This document shows positions 1 through 6,252 of a stretch of 6,374 nt of DNA, in pieces. The notes under the pieces were generated by a model, which was not told where the DNA came from, ran no database searches, and was given only the letters and a program-made list of their open reading frames with translations. Source of the DNA: Acidobacteriota bacterium (lineage in GTDB: Bacteria > Acidobacteriota > Blastocatellia > Pyrinomonadales > Pyrinomonadaceae); contig QHXE01000547.1 of the NCBI GenBank assembly GCA_003222835.1, positions 1-6,374 on the forward strand, in the 5' to 3' direction. Numbering within the stretch: the first letter of the stretch is position 1; each line of letters starts with the position of its first letter. The position numbers were made by a program, and so were the translations under genes.

Positions 1-1321
1 CATTTAGCCTTTCCGCCAACTTGTCGGGCACGGCCGTTACGTCCGGCGGCCCGCACGCCTCCGCAATTACATTTACGAACAGAAGACAGGCCTTCTCTTG
101 CATGACTCGCGTGTGCAGTTGGTATATCGCTCGAATCGAAATAGCCGAAGCTAGCATGTATAAAACGACCAGCGCTGTGGCGGCAATCAGAGGCCGCGTT
201 GCGCGCAACCGCGTGCCTTTCGCGAGTTTGGCTTTAGAGCGGCCCCGGGCAATCATCCCCACGTGGATGAGTGAGACGATTAGATAGAGCGAGAAAGTCG
301 TGTACCTGGAACTCAAGGACTGGTTGACCCCGTAGCCGAGTCGGCCGAGCGTAACTAGGCCCGCGGTCATAAACGAATAAGTGCCGATCATCAGCCAGCA
401 TGTTAGAGAACGTTTCAGCGCCCGGTCGCCGGAATAGCGCACACGAAAGAGCCAAGCCGAGATGAACAGAACCGTTAGCACCAGACCGATCACCGCGGCG
501 ACCGGCGCAAGATATCTGTTGTTTCCAGTCAGCGGTGCGCCGAGCCAAGCCAGGAAATACGCGACCGCTGAGAGCGGGTGCGCGAAAGCCTCAGAAGTCG
601 AGGGCAGATACGGCTGTCTTCGGAAGCCGTAAAAGTAGAGCGCCACACACCCGGCGAAGCCGGCAACCCAGAATGCCGTCGGCCATTTCGCCTTTTTGAG
701 GCCGCCTTGAATTCCAAACTCCGCGAGGGCCGGGAACACCACGATCCAGCAAAGGAGGCCGTTCGCGGAAGAAAAGGAACTGACCACCGACAGCAGTGCA
801 CAGACTGCAAATTTTATCTGCGCGCTTAGGTTCGAATAGGACACGAGGAGGCAAGTCGTGATGCAAAGGATGGGAATAAAAAAGATTAGCTGCTGGCCCA
901 TGAGCCAGTTCTCGTACTGCGCAGGCGAGAAGATTAGTAGGTTCGACAGGAGGAACGCGAACATTTGCCCCGCGCCTCCGCCTTGAAACGTCTTTCTGCC
1001 GAGCAGGTAGACGTTGCGGGAGATCGCGCAGGCCGTCAGAAAGCTGGCCAGCATCTCGTACCTCACGTCCCAATTCGTGAGCCGTCCTAAATAGACGAAG
1101 ATGAGATTTGGAAAGAATTGTCTGTACTCGTTCACCTGCGCGAAGAGGTCGGAAAAGGTGAGCGTGCCCTGGGCCTTTTTTACTAATAACGGTACTATCT
1201 CCCACTGATCCGAGAACGGGAAGTCAATAGCGTACTTTAGAATCATCAGCCCTATGAGACATGGCGGCAACATTCCCACGAGTAACACTAGCGCCCACGT
1301 CTTTTTCTCAGTCTGCAACAT
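1..1321 (-). CDS. Polytopic membrane protein, GT-C glycosyltransferase-like (3' end outside window)
   Basis: The minus strand is open without a stop from the ATG at 1321 to the left edge: 440 codons, so the C-terminus is missing. About ten or eleven hydrophobic helices are visible, roughly at residues 9-30, 86-100, 119-133, 143-161, 170-198, 215-232, 248-262, 270-293, 306-325, 341-357 and 377-398. A long non-membrane loop follows helix 1 and carries FSDQWE (37-41, Asp38) and, further on, VNEYR (63-67) and FFPNLI. The segment near 326-342 (GRLGYG, then SSRYTTFS) resembles conserved parts of large uncharacterised bacterial membrane proteins. An acidic residue in the first extracytoplasmic loop followed by many helices fits GT-C lipid-linked-sugar glycosyltransferases, but that is inference. 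A start upstream is excluded by an in-frame TAA near 1382, and the ATG at 1321 is the first candidate after it. No clear Shine-Dalgarno precedes it. An O-antigen ligase-like or unrelated transporter role cannot be excluded. Confidence 0.8.
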   Translation of the reverse strand, partial: MLQTEKKTWALVLLVGMLPPCLIGLMILKYAIDFPFSDQWEIVPLLVKKAQGTLTFSDLFAQVNEYRQFFPNLIFVYLGRLTNWDVRYEMLASFLTACAISRNVYLLGRKTFQGGGAGQMFAFLLSNLLIFSPAQYENWLMGQQLIFFIPILCITTCLLVSYSNLSAQIKFAVCALLSVVSSFSSANGLLCWIVVFPALAEFGIQGGLKKAKWPTAFWVAGFAGCVALYFYGFRRQPYLPSTSEAFAHPLSAVAYFLAWLGAPLTGNNRYLAPVAAVIGLVLTVLFISAWLFRVRYSGDRALKRSLTCWLMIGTYSFMTAGLVTLGRLGYGVNQSLSSRYTTFSLYLIVSLIHVGMIARGRSKAKLAKGTRLRATRPLIAATALVVLYMLASAISIRAIYQLHTRVMQEKACLLFVNVIAEACGPPDVTAVPDKLAERLN

Positions 1322-1670
1322 TTGACTACGTCGAGAATGAGTCCGTTTGCGATTCGGAGGTGTTTGAGAGCATCGTGGGCTTTATGGGCAGACTCAATAG
1401 TTTTTGGGCAGGATGCCGATAAGAGCAAGCAGAACAAAAGCGGCGAGACTGAGGCAGCCCTCGCCGCTTTGTCATGCGACAAAATGCTTCCCACTCCGTG
1501 CGAGAAGCACGAATCCGAGATTCTATGAGACTTGCTTATGGATTGCAATAGCCGTCAATCAGGTGAGATACGTTAACAAAGAAAGAAGCAGAAAGAGCAA
1601 GCAGGCGGACGGGAGCACAGTAGCGCACGAGACGGAAGAGTGGAATTGGGTAATGAATTAGGTAAGCATT
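1322..1670. other. Intergenic gap with a leftward terminator, no gene supported
   Basis: This 349-base stretch lies between the stop of the LTxxQ protein gene and the start of the membrane protein gene, both on the minus strand. The only structure I can support is the hairpin at 1437-1470. Reading frames here have unlike-protein composition, are shadows, or overlap the neighbouring gene in another frame. A promoter for the leftward membrane protein gene should lie between the hairpin and 1321, but no convincing -35/-10 pair is visible. Confidence 0.6.
1437..1470 (-). terminator. Rho-independent terminator of the anti-sigma/LTxxQ unit
   Basis: AAAGCGGCGAG (1437-1447) and CTCGCCGCTTT (1460-1470) form a perfect 11-bp inverted repeat with a 12-base loop. 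Read on the minus strand, the GC-rich stem runs into TTTTGTT, the usual U-rich tail. The tail on the plus strand (CTTTGTC) is poorer, so the leftward direction is preferred. It sits about 200 bases past the LTxxQ stop codon and just before the next minus-strand gene, so it should insulate the two transcripts. Confidence 0.75.
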
Positions 1671-2018
1671 TTATCTGGCTCCGCCGCGACCACGCCTGGC
1701 CCGCATTTCATCGCGCATCTGCTGGAAGTGTTGCCACTGCTCGGGAGTCAGCACCTGTTGCAGGCGCTGATCGGCTTGCTGTCGAATCTCGTCGACGCGC
1801 GGCTCGGACTCTTTTCGTAATGTCTGCAACTGCTGGCGCGTGTCACCGAATATCTGTTGCGCTTTGGTTTTTTGATCGGCGTTCAGTTGCAGGCGCGTCG
1901 CGAACTGTTCGAATCGATCTGCCTGACTACGACTGCGCGCCGCCCAGGCGCGATAGCCATTCAAAGCCAGCATGCCGGCGGCAAACCCGAGCACAAAGAT
2001 TTTACTTGCCATCATCAT
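1671..2018 (-). CDS. Small membrane-anchored LTxxQ (Spy/CpxP-like) envelope protein
   Basis: The product is 115 residues from the first of three consecutive ATGs (2018, 2015, 2012); the exact one used cannot be decided and changes the length by only two residues. Residues 5-20 are hydrophobic (KIFVLGFAAGMLALNG) and form a signal anchor or signal peptide. The rest is a charged, Gln/Arg-rich helical domain with two copies of the family signature: a degenerate LNADQ (45-49) and a canonical LTPEQ (90-94). The tail is strongly basic (RARRGRGGAR). Known LTxxQ proteins (Spy, CpxP, CnrX-like) are periplasmic helical dimers acting as chaperones or stress/metal sensors. Which role applies is not visible, and there is no metal-binding His/Cys set. 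The gene begins inside the end of the anti-sigma gene, so translation is probably coupled; the pair suggests one envelope-stress regulon. A longer reading starting at 2159 would bury the hydrophobic segment behind 47 unlikely residues. Confidence 0.82.
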   Translation of the reverse strand: MMMASKIFVLGFAAGMLALNGYRAWAARSRSQADRFEQFATRLQLNADQKTKAQQIFGDTRQQLQTLRKESEPRVDEIRQQADQRLQQVLTPEQWQHFQQMRDEMRARRGRGGAR

Positions 2019-2499
2019 CGTCAGCGTAAATCGCGGCGAGCGTCTGATCGTCTGTAAGCTGGCTGCTATCCTGATCTTGATCCAGCACCACGGCTTCCGC
2101 GGAGTAAGGAACCAAAGCTGCGGTCTGTTGGCTCGCCGGCTCGGATGACGGAAACACAAGAGTCAGCACCGCGAGTGCCGCGGTGGTCGCCGCCATCGAA
2201 GCAACGAGCGCACCGGTCGTATTCCACAAACGGCGAAAAGCCGAGACGCTCGTCATGGCCTGCTGTTCACGCCAGGCAGCGAGTACGCGGGTCTGGAAGA
2301 ACGGATTCATGTTGCCAGAGTTTTCCGCAGCTTCGTCGGCGCACTCTTTTACCAACAGTGCGGCGATTTGAGCGGCTGCAAATGCTCGATCGCATTCCGC
2401 GCAAGTTTCGACGTGAGCGCGAATCACTAACAGATCGCGCTCTGGTAGATTATCGAGGGACGAATTGTCCAGTATGTTTGTGATATGGCTTTCGTTCAT
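2002..2499 (-). CDS. Anti-sigma factor with ZAS-type zinc site and one membrane helix
   Basis: The product is 165 residues. The N-terminal cytoplasmic part carries H29-x3-C33-x2-C36 (HVETCAEC), the core of the zinc-binding anti-sigma (ZAS) domain that holds ECF sigma factors inactive. A linker, one membrane helix at about 96-117 (ALVASMAATTAALAVLTLVF) and a periplasmic tail follow; the tail is Gln/Ser/Asp-rich and ends in YADDDDGK. The start at 2499 was chosen because in-frame upstream codons (to 2595) lie antisense inside an ABC ATPase fragment and are not native to this gene. Homology changes within a few bases of this ATG, so the first residues may be lost and no Shine-Dalgarno is visible. 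ECF anti-sigma genes normally follow their sigma gene; here none is present. The last codons, GATGATGATGGC, overlap the three ATGs of the LTxxQ gene. Whether it is still expressed is uncertain. Confidence 0.8.
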   Translation of the reverse strand: MNESHITNILDNSSLDNLPERDLLVIRAHVETCAECDRAFAAAQIAALLVKECADEAAENSGNMNPFFQTRVLAAWREQQAMTSVSAFRRLWNTTGALVASMAATTAALAVLTLVFPSSEPASQQTAALVPYSAEAVVLDQDQDSSQLTDDQTLAAIYADDDDGK

Positions 2500-2503
2500 G
2501 ATC

Positions 2504-2610
2504 AAATCGACGACCATGAATATCATCGGTTGTCTCGATCGCCCGACGAAGGGAACGTACATCCTCGACGGGCAGGATGTGTCGCAGATGTCCAAGGACG
2601 AACGGCGGCG
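2504..2610 (+). pseudogene. Fragment of a MacB/LolD-type ABC transporter ATPase
   Basis: In the frame starting at 2504 the translation begins KSTTMNIIGCLDRPTKGTY and continues ILDGQDVSQMSKDER. This matches the ABC ATPase stretch from the Walker A Lys-Ser-Thr to just after the first beta-strand region in MacB/LolD-family subunits. The glycines of Walker A are missing: the preceding codon is ATC, not a Gly codon. The Q-loop, LSGGQ signature, Walker B and H-loop are all missing. Homology stops at about 2605, where the sequence passes out of frame into a permease. At 35 codons it cannot make a working ATPase. It is antisense to the immediate upstream of the anti-sigma gene. An assembly join would look the same as a real rearrangement. 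Confidence 0.8.
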
Positions 2611-3617
2611 TCCGCAGCGGCACGGGCGACAGCGGTACGAACACTCTGACCGTCGAAGATCTCGACGCTATCAAGCGCGAAGTGCCAAGCGTTTCCATGG
2701 TTACGCCCGCCGTGAATGCGCGGGGTCAACTGGTCGCGGGCAATATGAACTGGAACACATCAATTCAAGGCGTCAGCGAGCAGTATCCCGAGGTGCGCAA
2801 GTGGGCCGTGCAAAGCGGCGAGTTCTTCACCGACTCAGATGTCCGCACCGCCGCGCGCGTCCTCGTCGTTGGACAGACGATTGCTGACAATCTATTCGCC
2901 GGCATGGATCCAGTCGGTCAGACGATTCGAGTTCAGAATCTTCCGTTTCGCGTGGCCGGAGTAATGGCGCGAAAAGGGCAGGATCCCCAGGGTCGCGATC
3001 AGGACGACATTGTCTTCACTCCTTACACCACGGTGCAAAAGAAAATCCTCGGCAGTCCGCGATTACAAATAGCTTACACATCTGCAGTATCGCCCGACGC
3101 GACCTACACCGCACAACAGCAAATAACCGATTTGTTGCGACAGCGGCACAAGCTGGGCCCAAACGATCCGGACGATTTCACGGTTCGCAATATGTCGGAC
3201 ATCGCCGAAGCCGCCAACCAAACAAACAGCACGATGACGATGCTCCTGGCTTGCATTGCGGGCGTCTCGCTGCTGGTCGGCGGCATCGGCATCATGAACA
3301 TCATGCTGGTGTCGGTAACGGAGCGCACGCGGGAGATTGGCATTCGCATGGCAATCGGCGCGCGGTCGTCCGCAGTGCGCAGCCAATTCTTGATCGAATC
3401 CGTTGTATTGAGCCTGACCGGCGGGCTGTTCGGCATTCTGCTTGGTGTCGCTGTTTCGTTGGCGATTCCCAAAATGCTCGGCTGGCCGACGCTCATCTCG
3501 ATGATGGCGATCGTCGGCTCAGTTATCTTCTCGGGCGCTGTGGGAATCTTCTTCGGTTATTATCCGGCTCGCAAAGCCGCCGCGCTCGATCCAATTGAAG
3601 CGCTACGGTATGAATAG
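2577..3617 (+). CDS. N-terminally truncated MacB-type ABC transporter permease (probably a pseudogene)
   Basis: This 346-residue frame has permease-like sequence only from about residue 11 (GGVRSG, near 2605); the first ten residues are an out-of-frame reading of the ATPase fragment. Residues 11-215 match the MacB periplasmic core domain (NTLTVEDLDAIKREVPSV, DPVGQTIRV, DQDDIVFTPYTTVQ). Residues 222-346 are the FtsX-like domain with helices at about 222-247, 270-294 and 307-330, the loop TERTREIGIRMAIGA and the usual ending YPARKAAALDPIEALRYE. The first helix and its cytoplasmic lead are missing, so the periplasmic domain would have no export anchor. The apparent ATG at 2577 lies in the ATPase remnant, with a purine stretch directly abutting it rather than a spaced ribosome site. 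MacB-type permeases work as dimers with an ATPase in efflux or lipoprotein transport; this copy has no intact partner. The undamaged frame suggests a recent event or an assembly artefact. Confidence 0.8.
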   Translation: MCRRCPRTNGGVRSGTGDSGTNTLTVEDLDAIKREVPSVSMVTPAVNARGQLVAGNMNWNTSIQGVSEQYPEVRKWAVQSGEFFTDSDVRTAARVLVVGQTIADNLFAGMDPVGQTIRVQNLPFRVAGVMARKGQDPQGRDQDDIVFTPYTTVQKKILGSPRLQIAYTSAVSPDATYTAQQQITDLLRQRHKLGPNDPDDFTVRNMSDIAEAANQTNSTMTMLLACIAGVSLLVGGIGIMNIMLVSVTERTREIGIRMAIGARSSAVRSQFLIESVVLSLTGGLFGILLGVAVSLAIPKMLGWPTLISMMAIVGSVIFSGAVGIFFGYYPARKAAALDPIEALRYE

Positions 3618-3769
3618 ATCTCCAAATGATAAGAAAGCTTCTCGAGGCCTTGTAGGAGGCAATATGGTGAGGTCCATACTTACGTTTACCGAGGTGAGGA
3701 TCGGCCGCACCTCAACTTAGGCTGCGAAAAGGGAGAGCAAGTACGGATCTACATCCGATCAGACCAGGA
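3618..3769. other. Intergenic, convergent permease and lmo0937-like gene
   Basis: This stretch separates two genes that end toward each other. It contains an imperfect hairpin, GAGGTG (3691-3696) with CACCTC (3708-3713), whose inner GG/CC can also pair. It lacks a T-run on either strand, so it is not a convincing terminator. An AGGAGG (3654-3659) is followed four bases later by an ATG (3664) opening an 18-codon frame to 3720; see findings. Nothing else is recognised. Confidence 0.4.
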
Positions 3770-3919
3770 CTAAACAGTTCTTCGTCCAGTGATTAGATTA
3801 ATCAAGAGCACTACGAGCGCAAGGACCAGCAACAGGTGAATGAACCCTCCTACCGTGTAGCTCGACACCATGCCCAACAGCCACAGGATCAAGAGAATCA
3901 CGAAAATTGCCCACAACAT
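3770..3919 (-). CDS. lmo0937-family small membrane protein (DUF5670-like)
   Basis: This is a 49-residue protein, MLWAIFVILLILWLLG at the start and LINLITGRRTV at the end. It has two hydrophobic spans (about 2-18 and 26-43) separated by a short SSYTVGGFIH turn, with a basic tail. The pattern MLW-x-I-x-V-I-L-x-I-L-W-L-L-G, then Y-T-x-GG-F-I-H-x-L-L-V, is the signature I know for the lmo0937 family of tiny membrane proteins; their biochemical role is unknown. The start is well fixed: GGAGG lies at 3928-3932 on the minus strand, 8 bases before the ATG. The gene is monocistronic as far as can be seen, convergent with the permease remnant and divergent from the ftsH side. An envelope or stress role is inference only. 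Confidence 0.9.
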   Translation of the reverse strand: MLWAIFVILLILWLLGMVSSYTVGGFIHLLLVLALVVLLINLITGRRTV

Positions 3920-3923
3920 TGTT

Positions 3924-3932
3924 CCTTCCTCC
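3924..3932 (-). promoter_or_regulatory. Strong ribosome binding site of the lmo0937-like gene
   Basis: On the minus strand GGAGGAAGG precedes the ATG at 3919, with GGAGG 8 bases away. It is the strongest Shine-Dalgarno in the window and settles the start of a gene that is easily missed because of its length. Confidence 0.8.
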
Positions 3933-4037
3933 TTCGATAACTAATTGAATCGGGTGATTTCAGGGAATGAAAGCGGCAAAATGTATGCCCTGCGCTGCCA
4001 GGACAAGGTAAACCGCTGTATCTAGGCAAGTTCATTG

Positions 4038-4271
4038 ATGGCGATCGCTGTGCCTAATTCGATACCTAGTTCAGGAATGGTGTATCAAACTATGGCAGTT
4101 CATAGGCGTTGCGATCATTATTTGATTCAGGTCGCGATGGCCGCCAATGAGCGACTCTCGATCGAAAACACCCACAGAATTCTACGAATCGTGCTGGACT
4201 TCCCCGAAGGATTGTTGCTAAATTGGAAACCGCGCTCGCCGCTGGTGATTATTGGCGAGCGTATTACTTAG
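4038..4271 (+). CDS. Hypothetical 77-residue ORF, doubtful
   Basis: An ATG at 4038 opens a 77-codon frame ending in TAG at 4271, 116 bases before ftsH on the same strand. I do not recognise it. The first half is unstructured (MAIAVPNSIPSSGMVYQ), and the second half is more protein-like, with a possible helix and strands (ANERLSIENTHRILRIVLDF, then PLVIIGERIT). It has no predicted signal peptide or membrane span, and no clear Shine-Dalgarno precedes the ATG. Its third codon positions are mixed rather than clearly GC-rich, so it may be an open frame by chance in the leader region of ftsH. Confidence 0.3.
   Translation: MAIAVPNSIPSSGMVYQTMAVHRRCDHYLIQVAMAANERLSIENTHRILRIVLDFPEGLLLNWKPRSPLVIIGERIT
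4233..4261 (+). repeat. Perfect 8-bp inverted repeat upstream of ftsH
   Basis: CGCTCGCC (4233-4240) and GGCGAGCG (4254-4261) can form a GC-rich hairpin with a 13-base loop. No T-run follows (TATTACTTAG), so a standard intrinsic terminator is unlikely. It overlaps the last codons of the doubtful 77-codon frame and lies about 125 bases before the ftsH start. It could be a leader structure, a weak terminator or chance. Confidence 0.4.
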
Positions 4272-4376
4272 GTCTATAGGTTTTGCGTTTGCGCCGGTAT
4301 TTCCCGACACGCCTCGCTTCCAATCCTTAGTTCCTGCGGTTTTCGATCGACTCGCGCATAGCCGCGTACACTCTTT

Positions 4377-4381
4377 AGGAG
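4377..4381 (+). promoter_or_regulatory. Ribosome binding site of ftsH
   Basis: AGGAG ends 6 bases before the ATG at 4388. This supports that start over the later in-frame ATG at 4403 (Met6), which keeps the same membrane helix. Confidence 0.75.
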
Positions 4382-4387
4382 ACAACA

Positions 4388-6244
4388 ATGACTTCTCGCA
4401 TCATGAAGATTGTCGGTCGTTCACAAAGGGCAACTCTTCTTCTAGTCATCTTAATCGCGACCGTGCTGATGGTCGGCTCAATTTCCATTGTGGTCCATAA
4501 GAGCAAGACTTCTGCGACCAGGAAGATCAACTATTCTGACCTCTACAAGATCGCCGAAATTGGTTCCGCGGCCTCGGTAATTATCGAGAACGATTCTCTA
4601 ACTGTTAAGAGCACGGACGGCTCCGTATTTCAAGCTACCGTCGCTGGCGACTCGTTTCGGCAAGGAGTGGTTGAACTTTTCAGAAAGAACGGCGTACCCA
4701 TTGAGTTTTCATCGATGCAACCCGGTCTCGCTGAAACTTTGTTTACCTACTCAATTCCGGTCATTGTTTGCCTGTTACTCGGCTTCATCGGCTGGCGAGT
4801 TTACGCCACGGTAAACGGGCGCGGCGGAAACTTTAGTCTGATGGACCACAGTGGCAAGCAGAATGTGACCTTCGCGGACGTGGCCGGCGTAGATGAAGCC
4901 ACGGCAGAATTATCAGAAACGACTGAATTTCTGCGAGACCCGATTCGCTTTGGGCGACTTGGCGGCCGGGCGCCTCGCGGCATTCTCCTCTGCGGCCCAC
5001 CGGGAACCGGCAAGACTCTGCTCGCGCGCGCCGCTGCCGGTGAGGCAGGCGTTTCGTTTCTTTCAGTCTCAGGTTCGAGTTTCCAGGAGAAATTTGCCGG
5101 TGTGGGGGCCGCCCGCGTTCGCCGCCTTTTTGCGCGCGCGCGAAAGCTTTCGCCCTGTGTAATCTTTATCGATGAGATCGATGCCCTCGGTCGCAAGCGT
5201 GGCCGGGGTAGCGACTCCGGCTCAGCGGATCAGGACCAGGCGCTCAATCAATTGTTAATTGAGATGGATGGTTTTAATCGAACATCGAGCATAGTCGTCG
5301 TCGGCTCAACGAACCGGCCGGATGTCTTGGACCGCGCGTTAACGCGTCCCGGACGGTTCGACCGCGAGATCGTGGTTAATCTGCCGGACCTGCGTGGCCG
5401 CGAAGCTATTTTGCGAGTACATGCGCGAAGCCTTCAACAGGATCGAGACCTTGATCTGAACTGGATCGCTCGTGGAACGCCGGGCTTCTCGGGAGCCGAT
5501 CTCGCGAATCTCTTAAACGAGGCCGCAATCACGGCAACGCGTGACAACTCGGACGCTGTAGGCCGCAAACATATTGAATGCGCACGCGACAGAATTCTGA
5601 TGGGCGCGGAACGCCAGGGATTCATGATGGACGAGGACGAGCGATATGCCACCGCGGTGCACGAAGCAGGTCACGTCGCGGTTGGATTAGCGGTGAAGAA
5701 TGGCGATCCGATTCATAAGGTTTCGATTCTGCCGCGCGGGCGCGCATTGGGAGTTACGCAATCATTGCCCGAGCGGGATCGTTTGATGAAAAAACGCGAA
5801 TATCTTGAAGATCAGATCGCAGTACTGCTAGGAGGACGAGCCGCCGAACAAGTTGTGCTGTCGACGATGACGGCCGGCGCCGCAAACGACATCGAGCGCG
5901 CCGTTGAGATTGCCCGAAAGATGGTCAGAGAATTCGGCATGAGTCCTCTGGGTCCAATCTACCTGGTCGATTCCCGGACCGATAGTCAAAGTCAAACTCT
6001 GCTGGATAAAGCTGAAGATGCGATGAATGACATCATCAACTCGCAACTGGAAAGAGCGCGCGAGGTCGTGACCTCACAACAGGAGTCGATAGCCCGCCTG
6101 GTCCAGTTGCTGCTGAAACGCGACACAGTCGAAGCTGACGATATTCGCGGATGCTTTAGCCCGACTGGGCCGTTATTCCAATCGCAATTGCCAGAGTTTA
6201 CGCCGTCAAGTGTTCGCGCGACGCCATCACGTGCATCCGCGTAA
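4388..6244 (+). CDS. ftsH: ATP-dependent zinc metalloprotease FtsH
   Basis: This is a 618-residue membrane-anchored AAA+ protease, a normal length for FtsH, which extracts and degrades membrane and short-lived cytosolic proteins as a hexamer. Helix 1 lies at about 15-36, the periplasmic domain at 37-117 and helix 2 at about 118-140. The AAA+ module has Walker A GPPGTGKT (203-210), Walker B IFIDE (Asp262, Glu263), Asn309 of sensor 1 and arginine fingers Arg320 and Arg323 in TRPGRFDR. The M41 peptidase domain has HEAGH (His425, Glu426, His429) and the third zinc ligand Asp501 in GAANDIE, plus [12 protein letters not shown] (447-458). All catalytic residues are present. Differences from typical FtsH are the pore loop, QEKFAGVG (233-240) instead of a VEMFVGVG-type sequence with the aromatic Phe236 kept, and a shortened stretch after GPIYLVD that lacks the usual YSEETA-like segment. 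These suggest a divergent paralogue. The start is supported by AGGAG 6 bases upstream. It converges with a 39-codon gene. Confidence 0.95.
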   Translation: MTSRIMKIVGRSQRATLLLVILIATVLMVGSISIVVHKSKTSATRKINYSDLYKIAEIGSAASVIIENDSLTVKSTDGSVFQATVAGDSFRQGVVELFRKNGVPIEFSSMQPGLAETLFTYSIPVIVCLLLGFIGWRVYATVNGRGGNFSLMDHSGKQNVTFADVAGVDEATAELSETTEFLRDPIRFGRLGGRAPRGILLCGPPGTGKTLLARAAAGEAGVSFLSVSGSSFQEKFAGVGAARVRRLFARARKLSPCVIFIDEIDALGRKRGRGSDSGSADQDQALNQLLIEMDGFNRTSSIVVVGSTNRPDVLDRALTRPGRFDREIVVNLPDLRGREAILRVHARSLQQDRDLDLNWIARGTPGFSGADLANLLNEAAITATRDNSDAVGRKHIECARDRILMGAERQGFMMDEDERYATAVHEAGHVAVGLAVKNGDPIHKVSILPRGRALGVTQSLPERDRLMKKREYLEDQIAVLLGGRAAEQVVLSTMTAGAANDIERAVEIARKMVREFGMSPLGPIYLVDSRTDSQSQTLLDKAEDAMNDIINSQLERAREVVTSQQESIARLVQLLLKRDTVEADDIRGCFSPTGPLFQSQLPEFTPSSVRATPSRASA

Positions 6245-6252
6245 AAGGAAAA

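Larger units (their letters stand above)
3933..4387. other. Upstream region between lmo0937-like gene and ftsH
   Basis: These 455 bases separate the divergent lmo0937-like gene and ftsH and must hold the leftward promoter and probably the ftsH promoter. I see no sigma-70 pair good enough to place either. The stretch includes a doubtful 77-codon frame (4038-4271) and a perfect 8-bp inverted repeat at 4233-4261. Confidence 0.4.

Noticed and set aside
1288..1548. Minus-strand 86-codon frame overlapping the membrane protein start
   Set aside because: It includes the terminator hairpin and runs through the membrane protein's first codons in another frame; the composition does not look like a protein.
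2019..2159. Longer LTxxQ protein starting at 2159
   Set aside because: The added 47 residues lie antisense to nothing but are an off-frame reading of the anti-sigma C-terminus, and would place a charged stretch before the signal anchor.
2499..2504. TGATCA palindrome at the anti-sigma/ABC join as a cloning-type GATC ligation scar
   Set aside because: A shared GATC would require the ABC side to read Ile where Walker A has Gly, so the native ABC sequence probably begins only at the Lys codon; a chance site is more likely.
2500..2595. Longer anti-sigma protein starting at 2595
   Set aside because: The extra residues are an antisense reading of the ABC ATPase fragment and bear no relation to anti-sigma N-termini.
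3691..3713. GAGGTG/CACCTC hairpin as a terminator between the convergent genes
   Set aside because: Short stem with a mismatch and no T-run on either strand.
4041..4048. GCGATCGC octamer, the cyanobacterial HIP1 sequence
   Set aside because: I noticed only this copy; HIP1-rich genomes have it about once per gene, and the gene content does not suggest a cyanobacterium.
4342..4372. TTCGAT ... TACACT as a sigma-70 promoter for ftsH
   Set aside because: The -35 is poor and the spacer 19 bases, and a start would fall in the ribosome binding site.
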